64,000 bases of DNA. Source: Streptomyces syringium. GTDB taxonomy: Bacteria; Actinomycetota; Actinomycetes; Streptomycetales; Streptomycetaceae. The stretch lies in assembly GCF_017876625.1 (NCBI RefSeq), contig NZ_JAGIOH010000001.1:5415501-5479500 (forward strand), given 5' to 3'. The position numbers and the translations under genes are program-made. Positions 26,440 to 35,404 of this stretch are shown in pieces; positions within the stretch are counted from its first letter, which is position 1, and every line of letters begins with the position of its first letter. Under the pieces are notes generated by a model, which saw only the letters and a list, made by a program, of their open reading frames with translations, searched no databases and was not told the origin of the DNA.

Positions 26440-27021
26440 CTACTTGAGCCGGGCCATGAGGGCGTGCTCGACGAGCGTGATGAGTGCGCTCTTGGCTTCG
26501 TTGCGGTGGCGGGCGTCGGTGGTGATGATCGGTGCGTCGGGGCCGATCTGGAGTGCTTCGCGGACTTCTTCGGGGTTGTAGGGCTGGTGTCCGTCGAAGC
26601 CGTTGAGGGCGATGACGAAGGGGAGGCCGCTGTTCTCGAAGTAGTCGACGGCGGGGAAGCAGTCGGCGAGGCGCCTGGTGTCGACGAGGACGACGGCGCC
26701 GATGGCGCCGCGGACCAGGTCGTCCCACATGAACCAGAAGCGGTCCTGACCCGGCGTACCGAAGAGGTACAGGATCAGATCGTCGTCCAGTGTGATGCGG
26801 CCGAAATCCATCGCCACCGTGGTGGTGGTTTTGTCCTGGACGTGGCTCAGGTCGTCGATCCCCGCCGAGGCGGAGGTCATGACGGCTTCGGTGCGCAGCG
26901 GAGAAATCTCCGAGACCGCACCGACGAATGTCGTCTTGCCCACGCCGAAGCCGCCAGCCACCACGATCTTCGCCGAAGTGGTGGAACGGCCGACGCTCCC
27001 GCTAGAGCTTCCGAAGTCCAC
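26440..27021 (-). CDS. cvnD: Conservon 2 small GTP-binding protein (CvnD)
   Basis: This 193-residue GTPase closely matches the one encoded at 21455-22036, with the same P-loop GGFGVGKTTFVG and LFGTPGQDRF. Differences are confined to the N-terminal half (for example SSSGSVGRSTT, LSHVQDKTT) and the final residue. It starts at GTG 27021, overlapping cvnC by 20 bases. It acts with its own CvnA, CvnB and CvnC at the membrane. Its last 305 bases are identical to the first copy, which suggests recent gene conversion. Confidence 0.93.
   Translation of the reverse strand: MDFGSSSGSVGRSTTSAKIVVAGGFGVGKTTFVGAVSEISPLRTEAVMTSASAGIDDLSHVQDKTTTTVAMDFGRITLDDDLILYLFGTPGQDRFWFMWDDLVRGAIGAVVLVDTRRLADCFPAVDYFENSGLPFVIALNGFDGHQPYNPEEVREALQIGPDAPIITTDARHRNEAKSALITLVEHALMARLK
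26447..26751. repeat. 305-bp direct repeat, copy 2 (within cvnD)
   Basis: Identical to 21462-21766, offset by exactly 4985 bases. It covers the C-terminal half of the second CvnD. Confidence 0.95.
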
Positions 27022-27412
27022 TGAGCACCCTTTCGAGCAGTGTCACATCCGGCGTTCCACCGGACTCGCCGCTGCCGCCCGGCTGGTGGATCGCCACCAT
27101 TCCGGCCTCCGCCAGGTCCGCCACGAGGATCCGCGCCACGCCCAGAGGCATGTTCAGCAGCGCGGAGACCTCCGCGACCGACTTCACCTCCTGGCAGAGG
27201 TGGCAGATCCGCTGGTGCTCGGGAAGCAGCCCCGCGAGATGGGCCGGGTCGGCCGTGGAGCTGACCAGGGCCTCGATGGCGAGCTGGTAGCGCGGCCGGG
27301 TACGGCCCCCGGTCATGGCGTAGGGGCGGACCAGCGGCTGGTCGCCTTCACTCCCGTACGACGCGTGATGATGCGAGGCGCCGTACGGGCCGGGCGAGGC
27401 GGGCGGGGTCAT
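27002..27412 (-). CDS. cvnC: Conservon 2 DUF742 protein (CvnC)
   Basis: The 136-residue protein has the same DUF742 core as the first copy (VRPYAMTGGRTRPRYQLAIE, CHLCQEVKSVAEVSALLN, PLGVARILVADLAEAG) but a much shorter, His/Pro-rich N-terminus. ATG 27412 follows GGAGG. The stop overlaps cvnD by 20 bases. The conserved cysteine pair in HLCQ/RIC could bind metal, which is an inference. Confidence 0.92.
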   Translation of the reverse strand: MTPPASPGPYGASHHHASYGSEGDQPLVRPYAMTGGRTRPRYQLAIEALVSSTADPAHLAGLLPEHQRICHLCQEVKSVAEVSALLNMPLGVARILVADLAEAGMVAIHQPGGSGESGGTPDVTLLERVLSGLRKL

Positions 27413-27516
27413 GAATCCTCCGGACGGGACAGCAGGATGGCAATAATGCCGTCGAGCGGTGGCCGGTGGGGGGTTTTCGGCCGTACGGTCGGACGGTATT
27501 TGCGGTATGCGTACGG

Positions 27517-27939
27517 TCAGTTCAGCAGACTGCCCTGAAGCTCCGCGCGGAGATCGGGCGTCAGCACCGTGCCCGCGCGGTCGACGAGCAGGGCCATCTC
27601 GTAGCCCACGAGGCCGATGTCGCACTCGGGGTGCGCCAGCACGGCCAGGGACGAACCGTCGGAGACGGACATGATGAAGAGGAAACCACGCTCCATCTCC
27701 ACCACGGTCTGGGTGACGGGGCCGCCCTCGAAGATCCGGGAGGCCCCGGCCGTGAGGGAGGTCAGACCGGAGGCGACAGCCGCCAGCTGATCGGCGCGGT
27801 CGCGCGGAAAGCCTTCGGACATCGCCAGAAGGAGTCCGTCGGCGGACACCACCACCGTGTGGGACACCCCCGGGGTGTTCGCCACGAAGTTGGTGATCAA
27901 CCAGTTCAGATTCTGCGCCGCCTGGCTCATCGGACTCAA
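27517..27939 (-). CDS. cvnB: Conservon 2 roadblock/LC7 protein (CvnB)
   Basis: This 140-residue Roadblock/LC7 protein is nearly identical to the conservon 1 copy, differing at a handful of positions such as NFVANTPG and GGPVTQT. The chosen start is TTG 27939, which matches the GTG of the other copy and has GGAG six bases upstream inside the end of cvnA; ATG 27930 would remove three residues. It likely forms the GTPase-regulator part of the CvnABCD complex. Confidence 0.92.
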   Translation of the reverse strand: MSPMSQAAQNLNWLITNFVANTPGVSHTVVVSADGLLLAMSEGFPRDRADQLAAVASGLTSLTAGASRIFEGGPVTQTVVEMERGFLFIMSVSDGSSLAVLAHPECDIGLVGYEMALLVDRAGTVLTPDLRAELQGSLLN

Positions 27940-30900
27940 CTAACGCTCCTGCTGGTAAGTGGGGCCAATGTTGTGACTGCCGGTGGTCGAGCCGTTTCCG
28001 GCCTGACGACCCTGCTGGATGCCCCGGCGAAGATTGGTCAGCCGGCCGCGTACGTCATCGGGCGCACGCGAGACCGCCGGACCGGTCGGGTTGTTCTGTT
28101 CCTGCTCCTGCGCGGCACCCTCGACGAGGTTCGCACGCGGCACGCGCCGCGGCAGACCGGAAGAGGTGATACCGCCGGCCGCCGGCTCGCGGACCGCTTC
28201 GGCCCGCTGCTGGCGCTCGTCGTTGGGGTTGCGCCAGTCGTCCGCCGGAGCCTGCCGGGCCTTCGGGGCCTGCGGGTTGCGCGGCGTGCGCTGGGCCTTG
28301 GGGGCCCGGTCGCCCTGCGGCGTGGGCGTCGGCTGCGGCTCGCGCCGCGGCAGCGACCGCCCGTTCTTGGCGGGCTGCGCGGGTGCGGCTGTGTTGTCGG
28401 CGGTCCCGGCGGTCCCGGCGTTCCCGCCGTTCTCGCCCCGGCGCCAGTTCGACTCCAGCTCCTCGAACAGCGGTGCCCGTCCGTCGCCGGGCCCGGCCGC
28501 CGGCAGCTGGCCCGCCTCGGGCCTGCCGTCGGGCTGTGCGAATTGCCCGGTGTCACCGGGGCGCTCGAACTGGCCGGTGGTGCTGTTCTGCGCGTGGTCG
28601 ACGCCACCGATCTGCGGGAACGACGACGTGTCGGCGGGCGAGCCGGGCAGCGCGAACTGGCCGGTGTCACCCGGACCGGTGGACGGCTGTGCGCCCGTCG
28701 GCCGGGGGAACTGGCCGGTGGCGTTGGCGCGGGACTCGTCGCCGCCGCCGATCCGCGGGAACTCGGAGGTGTCGCCGGGACCGCCGGAGCCGGGCTGCGG
28801 GGTACCGGGCCGCGGGAACTGGCCCGTGGTGTCCGGACGCGCGCCCTGCGCGGGCTGCGCGAACCGGCCGGTGTTCTCCACGTCCTCGTGGCCGCGCGGG
28901 CTGTCCTGCGCCGGGCGCCGGGCGCCGCCGTCAGAGGCCAGGGGCCAGTCGTCGACCGGGGCGGCCGGAGCCGGGGTGCCGGAAGCGGGTGTCGCGGGCG
29001 ACTGCTCGTTGCCCCAGCTCGGGGCCGTGCGGCCCGGGAGCTCGGGAGCGGCGCCGCGGGCGGGAAGCTGCGGACGGCGGCCGCCGCGGTCACCGGCGGG
29101 CGGTGTGGCGGCGGGGCCGGCCGGGTTGCCCCGGGGCGGAAGCGTGGGGCGGTCGCCGCCGCCGCGCGGCGCGCTGTCGAAGAGGCTGCCGCCACTTGAA
29201 CCAGCGGCAGCACCGGCAGCAGCGCCGGCACCGGCCGCGGGGCGCGTCGGCAGACCCTTGTCCGTCGTGCCGGGGCGACCCGGCAGCGCGGGCCGCGGCC
29301 CGCTGGCCGGGGGAACCTGCCGGCGGGGAGCCTGGCCGCCGGCCATGAGGCCGGCCTGTCCGGCACCCGGGTTGCCGCCGCCCATGGCGGGCTGGCCGCC
29401 GGGCATGCCCGGAGCCGGCTTCTTGCCGCCCTGGGCGACGTCGACCGGCAGCATGACGAGCGCGGTCGTGCCGCCCGAGTCGGAGGGCCGGAGCTGAATG
29501 CGGATGCCGTGTCGCAGGGACAGACGGCCGACCACGAACAGACCCATGCGCCGGGAGACGGAGACGTCGACCGTGGGCGGGCTGGCGAGCCGCTCGTTGA
29601 TCGCGGCAAGGTCCTCGGGGGAGAGGCCGATGCCCGTGTCGTGGATCTCGACCAGTACCCGGCCGTCGGGCAGGGCGTGACCGGTGACCTTGACCTTGGT
29701 CTGCGGCGACGAGAAGGACGTCGCGTTCTCGAGCAGCTCGGCGAGCAGGTGCACGAGGTCGTTGACCACGCGGCCGGCGACCTCGGTCGGCGGCACACCG
29801 CTCAGCTCGATGCGCTCGTACTGCTCCACCTCGGACGCGGCGGCACGCAGCACGTCGACGAGCGGCACCGGGCGGGTCCACCGGCGGCCCGGCTCCTCGC
29901 CCGCGAGGACGAGGAGGTTTTCGCCGTTACGGCGCATACGGGTCGCGAGGTGGTCGAGCCGGAAGAGCGAGGAGAGCTGGTCGGGGTCGGCCTCGCGGCT
30001 CTCGAGCTCGGAGATGAGCGAGAGCTGACGCTGGATGAGGCCCTGGCTGCGGCGCGAGAGGTTGGTGAACATCGCGTTGACGTTGCCTCGCAGCAACGCC
30101 TGCTCGGCGGCGAGGCGGACCGCCTCGCGGTGCACGTCGTCGAAGGCCGCGGCCACCTTGCCGATCTCGTCCCGGCTGTGCACACCGACGGACTCGACCG
30201 TGGTGTCGACGTCCTGCGGGTCCGTCTCGGACAGCTGCTTGACGAGCTCGGGCAGACGTTCCTGGGCGACCTTCTGGGCGGTGTCCTGCAGTCGGCGCAG
30301 CGACCGCACCATGGACCGGGCCACGACGAACGCGCCGACGAGCGAGATGCCGAGGACCAGGATGATCAGCACACCGTTGAGGATGGCGTCCTGCTGGGCG
30401 TCGTCACGGAGCTCGCGCGCCTTCTGGTCCATCTGGGACAGCAGGGTCTGCTCGATCTTGGACATCTCTTCGAGCTTCACGCTGTCCTGGTCGTACCAGT
30501 CCATGTACGTGTACGGCGCGGACTTGAGGCCCTCGGTCTTGCCGAGCGCGCGCTCGGCGAAGGTGTTCGCCGAGGTGATCTCCGTCTGGCCGCCGTTGAG
30601 AGCCTGGAGCAGTTCGGCGGAGTCACCGGCGCGGATCGCGGTGAAGCGGCGCAGCGCCTCGTCCTCGCTGTCCAGCGCATTCTTGCCGTACTGCAGGTCG
30701 TTCGCGGAGAGCCGCGCGCCCTTGGGGTTGGCGAGCGCGGCGCTGATCACGGCCCGCTGGATGGAGGCGTACTCCTTGGCAGCGGAGAACGTCGCCAGCG
30801 CACGGGTGCTGGTGATCATGTCGCTGTTGCTGGTGGCCTGCGCCATGTCCTGGGACAGCGACAGCAGCGAGGTGATCAACGCGTTGTAGTCGTTGACCGT

Positions 30901-31479
30901 CTGCGCGATGTAGTCGGTCTCCTGGTACGCCTGCAGCCGGTGGTTCTTGATCTTGTCGAGCTGCTTGGTGATGTCGACCAGGGTCGTCTGGACACCGATC
31001 ATCGTCGTGTCGTTCGACTCGACCTTGGTGGTCGCTTCCCGGAACGCGTCGATGGCGCGGTCGGTCTTCTCGCGCGGGGCGACGACCCGGTCGTCCTTGT
31101 CGTTGCCGCCGACCAGCGGACCCGCGGACTTGTCGCGCTCCTCCTGGAGCGCGTCCGCGAGCTGGGTGGCCTTACCGGTCATCTCGGTAAGGATCTTCAT
31201 GTGGTCGAGCTGGTCGACGTTCTCGAGCGAACCGTCGATACGTAGCGCACCCAGGGTCGTCGCGGCGACCACGGGCAGGGCTAGCAGGGAGACCAGTCGG
31301 GTGCTGATGCGCCAGTTGCGCAGGGCTATTCGTGAGCCCGGCCCGTTCGGCTTTTTCGCCTTCGGCTTGTCGGCGGGCTCGCCGCCGCTCGGCGCGTCGG
31401 CGGGCGTGCCGCGGTCGGTCGCACCGCGCGGCTCCGGCTCCGCCGCAGCGCTGCCATCCCTCTTGAAACGTCCCTGCAC
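27940..31479 (-). CDS. cvnA: Conservon 2 sensor histidine kinase-like protein (CvnA)
   Basis: The 1179-residue membrane protein heads conservon 2. A first helix lies near residues 62-79 (LVSLLALPVVAATTLGA), then a helical extracellular nitrate/nitrite-sensing-type domain, a second helix near 360, HAMP, and a HATPase domain with NATSFSS near 581 and RMGLFVVGRLSLRHG near 645. A classical H-box is not obvious. The last ~500 residues are Pro/Gly/Gln-rich with repeated TGQF motifs, ending in SRAPDDVRGRLTNLRRGIQQ, which is also found in the first CvnA. GTG 31479 is the likely start; the frame is open further upstream. Unlike copy 1 it is intact. Confidence 0.92.
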   Translation of the reverse strand: MQGRFKRDGSAAAEPEPRGATDRGTPADAPSGGEPADKPKAKKPNGPGSRIALRNWRISTRLVSLLALPVVAATTLGALRIDGSLENVDQLDHMKILTEMTGKATQLADALQEERDKSAGPLVGGNDKDDRVVAPREKTDRAIDAFREATTKVESNDTTMIGVQTTLVDITKQLDKIKNHRLQAYQETDYIAQTVNDYNALITSLLSLSQDMAQATSNSDMITSTRALATFSAAKEYASIQRAVISAALANPKGARLSANDLQYGKNALDSEDEALRRFTAIRAGDSAELLQALNGGQTEITSANTFAERALGKTEGLKSAPYTYMDWYDQDSVKLEEMSKIEQTLLSQMDQKARELRDDAQQDAILNGVLIILVLGISLVGAFVVARSMVRSLRRLQDTAQKVAQERLPELVKQLSETDPQDVDTTVESVGVHSRDEIGKVAAAFDDVHREAVRLAAEQALLRGNVNAMFTNLSRRSQGLIQRQLSLISELESREADPDQLSSLFRLDHLATRMRRNGENLLVLAGEEPGRRWTRPVPLVDVLRAAASEVEQYERIELSGVPPTEVAGRVVNDLVHLLAELLENATSFSSPQTKVKVTGHALPDGRVLVEIHDTGIGLSPEDLAAINERLASPPTVDVSVSRRMGLFVVGRLSLRHGIRIQLRPSDSGGTTALVMLPVDVAQGGKKPAPGMPGGQPAMGGGNPGAGQAGLMAGGQAPRRQVPPASGPRPALPGRPGTTDKGLPTRPAAGAGAAAGAAAGSSGGSLFDSAPRGGGDRPTLPPRGNPAGPAATPPAGDRGGRRPQLPARGAAPELPGRTAPSWGNEQSPATPASGTPAPAAPVDDWPLASDGGARRPAQDSPRGHEDVENTGRFAQPAQGARPDTTGQFPRPGTPQPGSGGPGDTSEFPRIGGGDESRANATGQFPRPTGAQPSTGPGDTGQFALPGSPADTSSFPQIGGVDHAQNSTTGQFERPGDTGQFAQPDGRPEAGQLPAAGPGDGRAPLFEELESNWRRGENGGNAGTAGTADNTAAPAQPAKNGRSLPRREPQPTPTPQGDRAPKAQRTPRNPQAPKARQAPADDWRNPNDERQQRAEAVREPAAGGITSSGLPRRVPRANLVEGAAQEQEQNNPTGPAVSRAPDDVRGRLTNLRRGIQQGRQAGNGSTTGSHNIGPTYQQER

Positions 31480-31950
31480 TAGCGTCGCAACCTCTGGACC
31501 AGGCGTCCCTCCGGGTGAGCGGCGGGACGGTGTCGAGTCGTGGGGGGACCGCGGTTGCCCCCTGGCGGTCCGTGGAATTCCAGCACAGTGCCGGATCTCC
31601 AACAAGGCCGGTGCACGGCACCCGGAATGCTGTGACGCTATGTGCGGAATGGGTCACCAGATGTAGAAACCTGCACCCCTTAAAACGCCCCCAAACCGGC
31701 AATTCGCACCCCGGACGTGAAGGGGCGCCCGGTGTCCCAGTCGCCATGATCAGGAGCGGAACGTCTGGTTCAGCCCTGCAATGTCCGTTTCGCGAGGGTG
31801 AAATGTCCGACCGATATGCGGCATTTTTTGAGGTACTCGTGAGCAAACTCACAGCAGACTCAGGACTTCTCCAGCGGGCCGGTGGGGAAGGGCAGGCCTA
31901 GCCTGGACCTTTACACCCGCTGCGAAAACGACAACGCGAGGCCACTCACA
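31480..31950. other. Region upstream of conservon 2
   Basis: These 471 bases between divergent cvnA and a small plus-strand gene hold the conservon 2 promoter, including the shared 13-base motif, and an AT-richer stretch at 31640-31860. A 32-codon frame from ATG 31804 after GAGGGTG is possible but unsupported. GTGAGCAAACTCAC (31839-31852) is a small inverted repeat. Confidence 0.5.
31574..31586 (-). promoter_or_regulatory. Shared conservon upstream motif, copy 2
   Basis: The minus strand reads GTGCTGGAATTCC, exactly as at 26185-26197. It lies 95 bases upstream of the second cvnA start. Confidence 0.45.
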
Positions 31951-32142
31951 GTGAAGACGACGACGCCGTCCCGGAAGACCGCCAACCCGCGCCGCACCAC
32001 GCTCGCGCACCTCGAGGACGCCGCGGGGCTGAGCGCCGCCGGCGACCTCGTCCGCGAGCACGCCGTCGAGCTGCCGGCCGTCACCGCCAACCCGCGCCGC
32101 ACCGTCCTCATGACCGCGCCCGTGACGGCCCCCCAGGGCTGA
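31951..32142 (+). CDS. Small hypothetical protein with internal TANPRR repeat
   Basis: The 63-residue protein contains the segment TANPRRT twice (near residues 10 and 47), each encoded by the same 21 bases. It has no signal, membrane segment or known domain. GTG 31951 has GAGG nine bases upstream. The frame has good Streptomyces codon use. It precedes the FAH-family gene by 88 bases and may be co-transcribed. The function is unknown. Confidence 0.55.
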   Translation: MKTTTPSRKTANPRRTTLAHLEDAAGLSAAGDLVREHAVELPAVTANPRRTVLMTAPVTAPQG

Positions 32143-32230
32143 CCCACGGCGGCGCACGGGCCGCCGGCGACCCCCGCGATAGCCTGGGGTGTCAGTCTCC
32201 GGCCGGACCAGATAGGGGCAAAAGCTTCCC

Positions 32231-33031
32231 GTGCGCATCGCCAGGTTCTCCATCGACGGCAACGTCGCCTTCGGTGTCGTGGAAGGGGACGCCTCCACAG
32301 AAGGCGGCCCCGTCCTCGACATCATCAAGGGCCACCCCTTCGCCGAGTTCGAGCGCTCGGGGCAGAAGATCCCGCTGAGCAAGGTGCGGCTGCTGCCGCC
32401 CGTCCTGCCCAACAAGGTCGTCGCCATCGGCCGCAACTACGCCGAGCACGCCGCCGAGCTGGGCAATGCCATTTTTGACGATCAAGGGCGTCCCGACGCC
32501 CCCGTCGCGTTCTTCAAGCCGTCCACCGCGGTCATCGGCCCCGGCGACCCCATCGCGTACCCCTCCTTCTCCAGCGAGGTGCACCACGAGGCCGAGCTGG
32601 CCGTGGTCATCGGCCGCATGTGCCGCGAGGTCCCGCGCGAGCGCGTGAAGGACGTCATCCTCGGCTACACCTGCGCCAACGACATCACCGCGCGTGATGT
32701 CCAGGAGCGCGAGAAGCAGTGGGCCCGGGCCAAGGGCTTCGACACCTCCTGCCCGCTGGGCCCCTGGGTCGAGACCGAGCTGGACCCGAGCGACCTCGGG
32801 ATCATGTGCACGGTCAACGGCCGGCAGCGCCAGCTGGGCCGCACGAGCGACATGGTCCGCTCCATCGAGGACCTGATCGTCCACATCACCGAGGCGATGA
32901 CGCTGCTCCCCGGCGACGTCGTCCTCACCGGCACCCCGGCCGGGGTCGGACCCCTGAACGTCGGCGACGAGGTCGCCGTCACCATCGAAGGCATCGGCAC
33001 TCTCACCAATAAGGTGATCAAGCGTGGCTAG
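32231..33031 (+). CDS. Fumarylacetoacetate hydrolase-family protein
   Basis: The 266-residue protein has the FAH catalytic fold: [27 protein letters not shown] with the metal-binding glutamates, [11 protein letters not shown], and [18 protein letters not shown]. Members hydrolyse C-C bonds or decarboxylate acylpyruvates and related 2-oxo acids in aromatic or metabolite-repair pathways. The particular substrate is not evident. GTG 32231 is the start. Its stop overlaps the gltX start by eight bases, so the two are translationally coupled, an odd but widely conserved actinobacterial pairing. Confidence 0.92.
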   Translation: MRIARFSIDGNVAFGVVEGDASTEGGPVLDIIKGHPFAEFERSGQKIPLSKVRLLPPVLPNKVVAIGRNYAEHAAELGNAIFDDQGRPDAPVAFFKPSTAVIGPGDPIAYPSFSSEVHHEAELAVVIGRMCREVPRERVKDVILGYTCANDITARDVQEREKQWARAKGFDTSCPLGPWVETELDPSDLGIMCTVNGRQRQLGRTSDMVRSIEDLIVHITEAMTLLPGDVVLTGTPAGVGPLNVGDEVAVTIEGIGTLTNKVIKRG

Positions 33032-34502
33032 CGCAACTCCCGTACGCGTCCGTTTCTGTCCCTCGCCGACCGGCAACCCCCATGTGGGTCTGGTCCGCAC
33101 CGCCCTGTTCAACTGGGCGTTCGCCCGCCACCACGGCGGCACCCTGGTCTTCCGCATCGAGGACACCGACGCGGCGCGCGACTCGGAGGAGTCGTACCAG
33201 CAGCTGCTGGACTCGATGCGCTGGCTGGGCTTCGACTGGGACGAGGGCCCCGAGGTCGGCGGCCCGCACGCGCCGTACCGCCAGTCGCAGCGCATGGACA
33301 TCTACCAGGACGTCGCGCGGAAGCTGCTGGACGGCGGTCACGCCTATTACTGCTACTGCACCACCGAGGAGCTCGACGCCCGCCGCGACGCCGCCCGCGC
33401 GGCCGGCAAGCCGTCCGGCTACGACGGCCAGTGCCGGGTGCTCACCCCCGAGCAGAAGGCGGCGTACGACGCCGAGGGCCGCAGCTCGATCGTCCGCTTC
33501 CGGATGCCCGACGAGCCGATCACCTTCACCGACCTCGTCCGTGGCGAGCTGACCTTCACCCCGGAGAACGTGCCGGACTTCGGCATCGTCCGGGCCAACG
33601 GCGCGCCGCTCTACACGCTCGTCAACCCCGTCGACGACGCGCTGATGGAGATCACCCACGTGCTGCGCGGTGAGGACCTGCTGTCCTCCACGCCGCGCCA
33701 GATCGCCCTCTACCGGGCGCTCGCCGAGATCGGCGTCGGCAATGGCACCACCCCGCAGTTCGGCCACCTGCCGTACGTGATGGGCGAGGGCAACAAGAAG
33801 CTCTCCAAGCGCGACCCGCAGGCGTCCCTGAACCTCTACCGGGAGCGCGGCTTCCTCCCCGAGGGCCTGCTGAACTACCTCTCCCTGCTCGGCTGGTCCC
33901 TCTCGGCCGACCAGGACATCTTCACGATGGACGAGATGGTCGCGGCCTTCGACATCAAGGACGTCAACGCCAACCCGGCGCGCTTCGACCTCAAGAAGTG
34001 CGAGTCGATCAACGGCGACCACATGCGCCGCATGGACGTGAAGGCGTTCATCGAGGCCTGCGGCCCCTGGCTGAAGGCCCCGTTCGCCCCGTGGGCCCCC
34101 GAGGCCTTCGACCAGGCGGTCTTCGAGGCCATCGCCCCGCACGCGCAGACCCGGCTGACGGTGCTCTCCGACATCACCGCCAACGTCGATTTCCTCTTCC
34201 TCGACGAGCCGGCCCACGACGAGGCGTCCTGGGCCAAGGCGATGAAGGAGGGCTCGGACGCGCTGCTGCGCACCGCGCGCGCCCGCCTGGAGGCCGCGGA
34301 GTGGAACCCCGAGGCCCTCAAGGCGGCCGTCCTCGCCGCCGGTGAGGAGCACGGGCTGAAGCTCGGCAAGGCCCAGGCGCCGGTCCGCGTCGCGGTCACG
34401 GGCCGCACGGTCGGCCTGCCGCTGTTCGAATCGCTGGAGATCCTCGGCCGCGAGCGCACTCTGGCGCGTATCGACGCTGCCCTGGTGAAGCTCGCCGGCT
34501 GA
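33024..34502 (+). CDS. gltX: Glutamyl-tRNA synthetase
   Basis: This class I synthetase charges tRNA-Glu and, in organisms using GatCAB amidation, also tRNA-Gln. The 492-residue protein has the HIGH-like [10 protein letters not shown] near residues 12-21, KKLSKRD (KMSKS) near 258, and the anticodon-binding helical C-terminus. Actinobacteria normally lack GlnRS, so a non-discriminating enzyme is expected from established knowledge; the sequence alone does not prove it. GTG 33024 overlaps the preceding FAH gene. A strong terminator and then tRNA-Gln and tRNA-Glu genes follow. Confidence 0.96.
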   Translation: MASATPVRVRFCPSPTGNPHVGLVRTALFNWAFARHHGGTLVFRIEDTDAARDSEESYQQLLDSMRWLGFDWDEGPEVGGPHAPYRQSQRMDIYQDVARKLLDGGHAYYCYCTTEELDARRDAARAAGKPSGYDGQCRVLTPEQKAAYDAEGRSSIVRFRMPDEPITFTDLVRGELTFTPENVPDFGIVRANGAPLYTLVNPVDDALMEITHVLRGEDLLSSTPRQIALYRALAEIGVGNGTTPQFGHLPYVMGEGNKKLSKRDPQASLNLYRERGFLPEGLLNYLSLLGWSLSADQDIFTMDEMVAAFDIKDVNANPARFDLKKCESINGDHMRRMDVKAFIEACGPWLKAPFAPWAPEAFDQAVFEAIAPHAQTRLTVLSDITANVDFLFLDEPAHDEASWAKAMKEGSDALLRTARARLEAAEWNPEALKAAVLAAGEEHGLKLGKAQAPVRVAVTGRTVGLPLFESLEILGRERTLARIDAALVKLAG

Positions 34503-34550
34503 CGGCGCAGGGCCGCCCAGGCGGCCACAGGGCCCTTTCACGGGCTCAGG

Positions 34551-34590
34551 GGCCCGTTCCCGCGGTTGTTCGACCGCGGGGGCGGGCCCT
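34551..34590 (+). terminator. gltX terminator
   Basis: A 17-bp stem with two G-T pairs (34551-34567 with 34574-34590) closes a six-base loop about 50 bases beyond the gltX stop and is followed by TTCG. Confidence 0.75.
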
Positions 34591-34685
34591 TCGCCCGTGG
34601 CGGGCCGTACGGCCGTGCGGGCGCGGGTGCGGGCGCCGCGCGAGGTGCCGTGGGGCGTCCGGGCCGGCCCTGCGGGTTATCGGTT

Positions 34686-34714
34686 TTGGAGCCCCGTCCA
34701 CCTTCGGGTAATGT
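34686..34714 (+). promoter_or_regulatory. Promoter of the tRNA cluster
   Basis: TTGGAG (34686-34691) and TAATGT (34709-34714) are separated by 17 bases, a good vegetative promoter. The start would be near 34721, about 80 bases before the first tRNA. Confidence 0.6.
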
Positions 34715-34800
34715 TCTTCCTGCGCCGCCCGAGAGGGCCGAGAGGCCGGAGCGGACGGTGCAAGCCCGAGCAAGACCCTTTAAGTAAGGTCGAGTTCTGG

Positions 34801-34872
34801 TGGGGTATGGTGTAATTGGCAGCACGAGGGTTTCTGGTTCCCTTAGTCTAGGTTCGAGTCCTGGTACCCCAG
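34801..34872 (+). tRNA. tRNA-Gln(CUG), copy 1
   Basis: The 72-base cloverleaf has acceptor stem TGGGGTA/TACCCCA, D arm with AATTGGCAG, anticodon loop TTCTGGT (anticodon CUG) and T-loop GGTTCGAGTCC. The CCA end is encoded (34873-34875). It reads glutamine CAG. Confidence 0.95.
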
Positions 34873-34924
34873 CCAAAGGAAATTCGATCGAATTTCTTTT
34901 GGTAAATTAGTAAGCGCAGTGCGA

Positions 34925-34997
34925 GCCCCCGTTGTGTAGCGGCCTAGCACGCCGCCCTCTCAAGGCGGTAGCGCCGGTTCGAATCCGGTCGGGGGTA
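34925..34997 (+). tRNA. tRNA-Glu(CUC), copy 1
   Basis: The 73-base cloverleaf has acceptor GCCCCCG/CGGGGGT, anticodon arm CCGCC-CTCTCAA-GGCGG (anticodon CUC) and T arm CCGGTTCGAATCCGG. CCA is not encoded. Confidence 0.96.
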
Positions 34998-35060
34998 CAG
35001 ATCCTGAATTCCGTCACCATCCGGAGAACTTCCGGAGGCGATGATGAATGGATCGCTAGG

Positions 35061-35133
35061 GCCCCCGTTGTGTAGCGGCCTAGCACGCCGCCCTCTCAAG
35101 GCGGTAGCGCCGGTTCGAATCCGGTCGGGGGTA
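35061..35133 (+). tRNA. tRNA-Glu(CUC), copy 2
   Basis: Identical over all 73 bases to the copy at 34925-34997, with different flanks. Confidence 0.96.
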
Positions 35134-35145
35134 CTGGTATCACCA

Positions 35146-35217
35146 TGGGATATGGTGTAATTGGCAGCACGAGGGTTTCTGGTTCCCTTAGTCTAGGTTC
35201 GAGTCCTGGTATCCCAG
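35146..35217 (+). tRNA. tRNA-Gln(CUG), copy 2
   Basis: Same as the first tRNA-Gln except a compensated acceptor pair (TGGGATA/TATCCCA instead of TGGGGTA/TACCCCA). CCA is not encoded; CGC follows the discriminator base. Confidence 0.95.
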
Positions 35218-35243
35218 CGCAGATAGCTCTGCAAACAAAGCTA

Positions 35244-35316
35244 GCCCCCGTTGTGTAGCGGCCTAGCACGCCGCCCTCTCAAGGCGGTAGCGCCGGTTCG
35301 AATCCGGTCGGGGGTA
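35244..35316 (+). tRNA. tRNA-Glu(CUC), copy 3
   Basis: A third identical 73-base copy of the tRNA-Glu gene, last in the cluster and followed by a terminator. Confidence 0.96.
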
Positions 35317-35323
35317 CAAGAAG

Positions 35324-35359
35324 AAAAAATGCCTTTCGCGTGAGCGGAGGGCATTTTTT
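35324..35359. terminator. tRNA cluster terminator
   Basis: A 16-bp stem (35324-35339 with 35344-35359) with a GTGA loop begins with AAAAAA and ends with TTTTTT. It is strong and works on both strands. Confidence 0.93.
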
Positions 35360-35392
35360 CGTGCGCTCTTCCGCGCCGCCGGATGCCGCCCC

Positions 35393-35398
35393 GATAAT
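35393..35398 (+). promoter_or_regulatory. -10 box of a probable leaderless promoter
   Basis: GATAAT ends six bases before ATG 35405, and no ribosome site precedes that ATG. This spacing fits transcription starting at the start codon itself. The -35 region is not conserved. Confidence 0.5.
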
Positions 35399-35404
35399 TC
35401 CCGC

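Noticed and set aside
31804-31901. A 32-codon ORF upstream of the small TANPRR protein
   Set aside because: A possible ribosome site exists but the composition and position give no further support.
34538-34876. Short open frames between gltX and the tRNA genes
   Set aside because: They overlap the terminator, promoter and tRNA and have only low-complexity Arg/Pro/Gly peptide sequence.
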